DNA from: Candidatus Woesearchaeota archaeon
GTDB taxonomy: Archaea; Nanobdellota; Nanobdellia; Woesearchaeales; UBA525
Assembly: GCA_027371725.1 (NCBI GenBank)
Contig: DAHXMN010000020.1
Coordinates: forward strand, 1-9,100
Reading direction: 5' to 3'
Length of the DNA: 9,100 nucleotides
A program made the position numbers and the translations under genes. The notes under the pieces were generated by a model that worked only from the letters and a program-made list of their open reading frames with translations, was not told where the DNA came from and did no database searches. Shown one piece after another: positions 6,119 to 9,100 of the stretch (positions are counted from its first letter, which is position 1; the number at the start of each line of letters is the position of its first letter).

Positions 6119-6123
6119 CGGTG
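6119..6123 (+). promoter_or_regulatory. Ribosome binding site of the TrmB-like gene
   Basis: GGTGA lies 7 bases before ATG 6131 and matches the archaeal anti-Shine-Dalgarno core. It fixes this start and contrasts with the apparently leaderless cdc6 on the other side of the intergenic region. Confidence 0.7.
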
Positions 6124-6130
6124 AACCATC

Positions 6131-6937
6131 ATGACGATTGTCCAGAAAGAATTCCTCAAGAAAATCAAGGATTTCGGCCTCAACAGCTACGAAGCGAAGA
6201 TCTGGACCGCGCTCCTCAGCAGAGGAGTCTCGACCGCCGGCGAGCTCAGCGACATCGCCAACGTCCCCCGTTCCCGTTCCTACGACGTGCTGGAATCCCT
6301 CGAGAAGAAGGGATTCATCATCATGAAGATCGGCAAACCGATCAAGTACATCGCCGTGCCGCCGGAAGAGGTGCTCGAGCGCGTCAAGAAGATCGTCAAG
6401 CAGGACGCGGAGAAGCAGATCGAGACGCTCGACGAGCTGAAGAAGACCGACATCCTCGACGAACTGAAGCTCCTCCACACCAAGGGGGTGGACCTCGTCG
6501 ACCCGACCGACCTCACCGGCGCGCTCAAGGGCCGTTCGAACGCGTACAACCAGCTCGACACGATGATCAAGGCGGCAGAGGAGACGATCATCCTCGTCAC
6601 CACCGAAGCGGGCCTGCCCCGCAAGGCGGACATCCTCGGCCGCAGCCTCAAGAAAGCGTCTGAACGCGGCGTCAAGATCATGGTCGCCGCCCCCCTGACC
6701 GCGAAGAACAAGGACGCGGCCGCTTCACTCTCGCAGTTCGCCGAGGTGCGCAGCCTGCAGCACGTGAGCGCGCGATTCTGCGTCGCCGACGCCAAGGAGA
6801 TCGTCTTCATGCTGATGGACGACACCAGCGTCCACCCGAGCTATGACGTCGGCGTCTGGCTCAACGCGCCATTCTTCGCGCAAGCGCTGACGCAGCTCTT
6901 CAGCCTGGCGTGGAAGGAACTCAAGGCGAAGAACTGA
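6131..6937 (+). CDS. TrmB-family transcriptional regulator
   Basis: A 268-residue DNA-binding regulator. Residues 15-75 form the TrmB-type winged helix: GLNSYEAKIWTALLSRG, then the helix-turn-helix STAGELSDIANVPRSRSYDVL, then the wing KKGFIIMKIGKPIKYIAV. A charged helical linker (78-118) probably makes the dimer coiled coil. Residues about 130-268 look like the phospholipase-D-like effector domain common in this family (ETIILVTTEAGL, GVKIMVAAPLT, RFCVADAKEIVFMLMDD), without a visible HxK catalytic motif. In characterised TrmB proteins this domain binds sugars; the ligand here is unknown. The gene has its own TATA box, GGTGA site and an upstream dyad, and is followed after 10 bases by a 109-residue protein, so the two are probably co-transcribed. 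Specific target genes cannot be read from the window. Confidence 0.88.
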   Translation: MTIVQKEFLKKIKDFGLNSYEAKIWTALLSRGVSTAGELSDIANVPRSRSYDVLESLEKKGFIIMKIGKPIKYIAVPPEEVLERVKKIVKQDAEKQIETLDELKKTDILDELKLLHTKGVDLVDPTDLTGALKGRSNAYNQLDTMIKAAEETIILVTTEAGLPRKADILGRSLKKASERGVKIMVAAPLTAKNKDAAASLSQFAEVRSLQHVSARFCVADAKEIVFMLMDDTSVHPSYDVGVWLNAPFFAQALTQLFSLAWKELKAKN

Positions 6938-6947
6938 GGGCGATAAG

Positions 6948-7277
6948 ATGTCTGAGCGCGGCCTCACACCACTAGAAGGCAGGATCCTCCAGTTCCAGCC
7001 GATAGCCGACAGGAAGGAATCCGGCCTGCTCACACTCATGGTCGGGAGGCCCGGCGAAGAGGAACGGCGCACCTACATCATCTCACTCCTCGGGGACGCC
7101 CACACCGCCCTGCTCGAAGAGCTCAAGGGAAAAACCATCGCCTATCTCGAGACGGCGCGCATCTACAACAGGGGCGGCCGGAGCTACGAAGAGAAGACGG
7201 CCACAATAACAGAATGCGACGGCCCCCTCCGGGCTGTGCACGAACACGAATTCCGTCAAGAGCGCCTCTTCCGCTAG
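6948..7277 (+). CDS. Small protein of unknown function, possible OB fold
   Basis: A 109-residue protein I do not recognise by family. Predicted order is strand (RILQFQPI), strand (GLLTLMVG), strand (RTYIISLLGD), helix (AHTALLEELKG), strand (KTIAYLETARIYNRGG), strand (EKTATITECD). That is the order of an OB fold, and the LKGKTIAYLETARIYNRGGRSY stretch is like the fourth strand of nucleic-acid binding OB domains. It has no signal peptide, membrane segment or Cys cluster (only one Cys). The C-terminal tail is charged (HEHEFRQERLFR). It starts 10 bases after the regulator's stop. Its TAG stop (7275-7277) lies within the same CTAG that stops the convergent gene. A single-strand binding or RNA-binding role is a guess from fold only. 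Confidence 0.75.
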   Translation: MSERGLTPLEGRILQFQPIADRKESGLLTLMVGRPGEEERRTYIISLLGDAHTALLEELKGKTIAYLETARIYNRGGRSYEEKTATITECDGPLRAVHEHEFRQERLFR

Positions 7278-7603
7278 GCGTACGGATTCACCCCTCGCCG
7301 CACTTTCTCGAAGAACTCCCTGTTCTCCTTCGTCTCCAACCCCTTCGCAGCCATGCGCCGCCGCGCCTCGATGATCGCGTCGTCGATCGCGATGCTCATC
7401 GGGCACGCTTTCTCGCCGACGCCGTTCAGCATGGCGGCGTAGAGCCACGCGCTCTCGCGTCCGTTCTTCGCGAGCCAGACTGTGTGCCGCAGGGAGCGTC
7501 GCTCGTCCAGCGTCACCCCGTAGGAGCTTCCCGCGTCGCAGAGCCGACAGAGGATGCACGCGTCCGCTCCCTTTCTCCCATCCTCCTCGCGCCGGAAGGT
7601 CAT
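7274..7603 (-). CDS. Single-cluster ferredoxin-like protein of a GlcF/HdrC type
   Basis: A 109-residue protein with CILCRLC (Cys 16, 19, 22) and a distant ACP (Cys 67). The pattern matches the helical two-cluster ferredoxin domain found at the N-terminus of GlcF, GlpC and HdrC-type subunits. There CxxCxxC of one motif pairs with the last Cys-Pro of the other. Here exactly one cluster's four ligands remain; the positions for the second cluster are Ser26, Ala57, Asn60 and Gly63. It is likely an electron carrier for the adjacent flavoprotein. ATG at 7603 overlaps the GlcD-like stop (ATGA) and is preceded by GGGGTG five bases upstream, which supports this start rather than a longer frame. It is the last gene of the operon and converges on the 109-residue OB-like gene with shared stop bases. 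Confidence 0.8.
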   Translation of the reverse strand: MTFRREEDGRKGADACILCRLCDAGSSYGVTLDERRSLRHTVWLAKNGRESAWLYAAMLNGVGEKACPMSIAIDDAIIEARRRMAAKGLETKENREFFEKVRRGVNPYA

Positions 7604-8760
7604 ACGAGCACCCCGGGATTGAGGATGCCGTTGTAATCGCGCTCCTCCTTGAGCTCGAGCAGCATCTTCTTCACTTCCTGCGGCACGTACTCGCGCTTCA
7701 CGCGGCCGAAGCCGTGCTTGCCCCCCGGGAGCGCGCCGAGCGCGAGCGTCTTGTTCCAGAACGTCTCGCGCTCCGTCCGTTCCACCGCGGCCAGCAGGAT
7801 GCCGCCGCCGAGGTGGCCGAAGCACATCCACCCTTCCTTCGCGCAGAGATTGAGGAACGCGGGCAGCTGCTCGCGCGTCAGCGCCGCCTCCTCGGCGGCC
7901 AGCCCCTTCGCCCAGAGCGTCTTCTCCAGCCCTTTCCGTTTCGCGAGGAGCGCCTCGACGTACTCCCGGTCCTTGTAGCTGCCGTCGTCGTTCGCGTACG
8001 CGACGAGGAGACACGGCCCTTCGAGCTTCAGGAGGCGCGCGGCCGCCGCGTCGAAGTATTCGGCGAGCAGCGCCCCTTTCTTCGGGAGGCTGTCCAGCGC
8101 GTCCAGCGCGGCCGCCGCGTCCTTCGCGGGGAAGATGTCCGCGGTGAGCTTGTGCGTCGGGAGCACCTTGACCCTGAGCGTGAGGAGGACGCTCGCGATG
8201 CCCTCAGTGCCGATCGCCTTCGCGAGGTCCGCACCCTTGAGCAGGTGATGCCGGCCGAGGGCGTCGAAGCACGTGGCCTGCTCAATCACGTCGTGATAGT
8301 CGCCGACGAGGAAGCTCTCCTCGGTGATGTGGTTCTGGCTCGCGAGCCCGCCGATCGTCGCTTCCTCATCATCCGGGACGAGCGGGAAGCGGTAGCCGCG
8401 TTTCGCCAGGGCGGCGTTCAGCTCGCGGACCGTGACGCCGGCGCCCACATCCACGGTGCGGCGCTGCGCATCCAGCCGTTCGATCGCGTCGAAATGGCGC
8501 AGGTCGAGGATGACCGCGCCTTCCTTGACGCAGCCGCCGCGGATACCCGTTCCGGCGCCGCGCGGCACGACCGGCAGGCGGTACTGGTTCGCGTGGACGA
8601 GGATGCGCCGAACCTGCTCCTCGTCCCGGGGTTTCAGGACCGCCAGCGGCCGGCCTTCGAGGCCGGACGCGTCGTACGAGTACGCGAGCAGGCTCTCCTC
8701 GTCCGCGGCGTAGTCGCCCTGGTCCACCATCCGCCGGAGCAGCCGTTCAGCATCCATCAT
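7600..8760 (-). CDS. GlcD-like FAD-linked oxidase (D-lactate/glycolate dehydrogenase family)
   Basis: A 386-residue flavoprotein of the D-2-hydroxyacid dehydrogenase family. The FAD domain spans about 36-200, with PRGAGTGIRGG (66-76) and ATIGGLASQN (134-143). The C-terminal oxidase domain ends with KHGFGRVKREYVP and NGILNPGVLV, typical closing motifs. It is shorter than usual members (about 450-480). The family motif GHxGDGNxH appears as GHLGGGILL (315-323), and the usual Glu before HG is Lys348. So only His316 of the three expected metal ligands is left. Substrate is therefore uncertain. ATG at 8760 overlaps the upstream stop (ATGA), and the upstream bases carry GGAAGTG. An in-frame ATG at 8835 would add 25 residues overlapping the CCG gene and is less likely. 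It sits between two Fe-S proteins, which are its probable electron acceptors. Confidence 0.88.
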   Translation of the reverse strand: MMDAERLLRRMVDQGDYAADEESLLAYSYDASGLEGRPLAVLKPRDEEQVRRILVHANQYRLPVVPRGAGTGIRGGCVKEGAVILDLRHFDAIERLDAQRRTVDVGAGVTVRELNAALAKRGYRFPLVPDDEEATIGGLASQNHITEESFLVGDYHDVIEQATCFDALGRHHLLKGADLAKAIGTEGIASVLLTLRVKVLPTHKLTADIFPAKDAAAALDALDSLPKKGALLAEYFDAAAARLLKLEGPCLLVAYANDDGSYKDREYVEALLAKRKGLEKTLWAKGLAAEEAALTREQLPAFLNLCAKEGWMCFGHLGGGILLAAVERTERETFWNKTLALGALPGGKHGFGRVKREYVPQEVKKMLLELKEERDYNGILNPGVLV

Positions 8761-9100
8761 CGCACTTCCGCGAGCATCTCCGCGACGTCGCGCACCTTCC
8801 GGTGCTTCTGGAACGAGAGGTGGCAGTACGGACACGCGACCACGAGCAACGGTTCTCTGAACTCCTTCGCGCGCCTCTCAGCGATCTTCGCCGCCGCCTC
8901 ACGGTTGTTCCTGGCGAAATCGTCCCCGACGGACCCGCAGCAGCCGCGCGAGGGATTCTCCTTCGGCACGTGGACGTTCGCGCGGTGCAGGACGCGCACC
9001 GCGACCTTGTCGTCGATGCCGAGCTTGTCGAGGAAACACGCATGGTGATATGCCGCCGCGGCCTCATCCCCTTTCCGGACCTTGTCGAGGTGTTCGTCGA
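8757..9100 (-). CDS. CCG-domain Fe-S protein (GlpC/GlcF/HdrB-like), C-terminal part
   Basis: The last 113 codons of a protein whose start lies beyond the right edge. They make one cysteine-rich CCG domain: HHACFLDKLG (Cys 21 of the visible part), GCCGSVGDDF (Cys 53-54) and ACPYCHLSF (Cys 89, 92). The spacing is CX31CCGX33CxxC, close to the CCG signature (CX31-39 CCG X35-36 CXXC). In HdrB and relatives such domains bind a non-cubane [4Fe-4S] cluster or a cofactor and accept electrons from a flavoprotein or ferredoxin. The stop overlaps the GlcD-like start. Whether a second CCG domain or an N-terminal ferredoxin domain precedes it cannot be seen. Confidence 0.87.
   Translation of the reverse strand, partial: DEHLDKVRKGDEAAAAYHHACFLDKLGIDDKVAVRVLHRANVHVPKENPSRGCCGSVGDDFARNNREAAAKIAERRAKEFREPLLVVACPYCHLSFQKHRKVRDVAEMLAEVR

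Noticed and set aside
8761..8835. An N-terminal extension of the GlcD-like gene starting at ATG 8835
   Set aside because: The extra 25 residues are low-complexity Pro/Arg/Ala sequence overlapping the CCG gene. The ATG at 8760 gives the ATGA overlap seen at the next junction and starts with a normal family N-terminus.
7714..9048. A 444-codon plus-strand open frame
   Set aside because: Antisense to the GlcD-like and CCG genes, which carry clear FAD and cysteine motifs; composition is that of a GC-rich shadow frame.

Overview
The window is archaeal. It carries both subunits of the archaea-specific replicative DNA polymerase D (PolD), an Orc1/Cdc6 initiator, a TrmB-family regulator, TTTAAATA-type TATA boxes and GGTG-type ribosome binding sites. 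Genes are GC-rich (by eye roughly 60%), while the main intergenic region has a sharply AT-rich core. PolD argues against a standard crenarchaeal lineage; a euryarchaeal or DPANN-type archaeon fits, but the lineage cannot be fixed from this window.

Left part (1-5603, minus strand): a replication block reading leftwards, orc1/cdc6, then PolD small subunit (DP1), then PolD large subunit (DP2). DP1 and DP2 overlap by 4 bp (ATGA). DP2 runs off the left edge before its catalytic carboxylates, so only its first 820 codons are visible. A 342-bp gap without a credible gene separates cdc6 from DP1.

Centre (5604-6130): a 527-bp non-coding region between the divergent cdc6 and trmB-like genes. It looks like a replication origin. 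It has a euryarchaeal-type origin recognition box (ORB) core, TTCCAGTGGAAA, placed between the cdc6 TATA box and its start codon, a second degenerate core, and a longer ORB-like element with a run of seven G at 6011-6031. Between these lie an AT-rich stretch of about 115 bp holding three in-phase 23-bp tandem repeats, a purine-rich G-run stretch and a 13-bp tandem duplication. The right end holds the trmB-like promoter, with a perfect 10-bp dyad just upstream of the TATA box.

Right part: the TrmB-like regulator and a 109-residue protein of possible OB fold form a rightward pair (6131-7277). They converge, sharing a CTAG double stop, on a leftward three-gene redox operon (7274-9100): a CCG-domain Fe-S protein (partial), a GlcD-like FAD protein and a 109-residue ferredoxin-like protein, each joined by ATGA overlaps. 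This resembles a D-2-hydroxyacid (lactate/glycolate) dehydrogenase module. However, the flavoprotein has lost most of the family's metal-site residues, and the small ferredoxin keeps exactly the ligands of one [4Fe-4S] cluster while lacking those of the second.

The strongest points for follow-up are the origin with an ORB inside the cdc6 core promoter, the His-to-Gln change in the DP1 nuclease motif I, and the diverged redox module.
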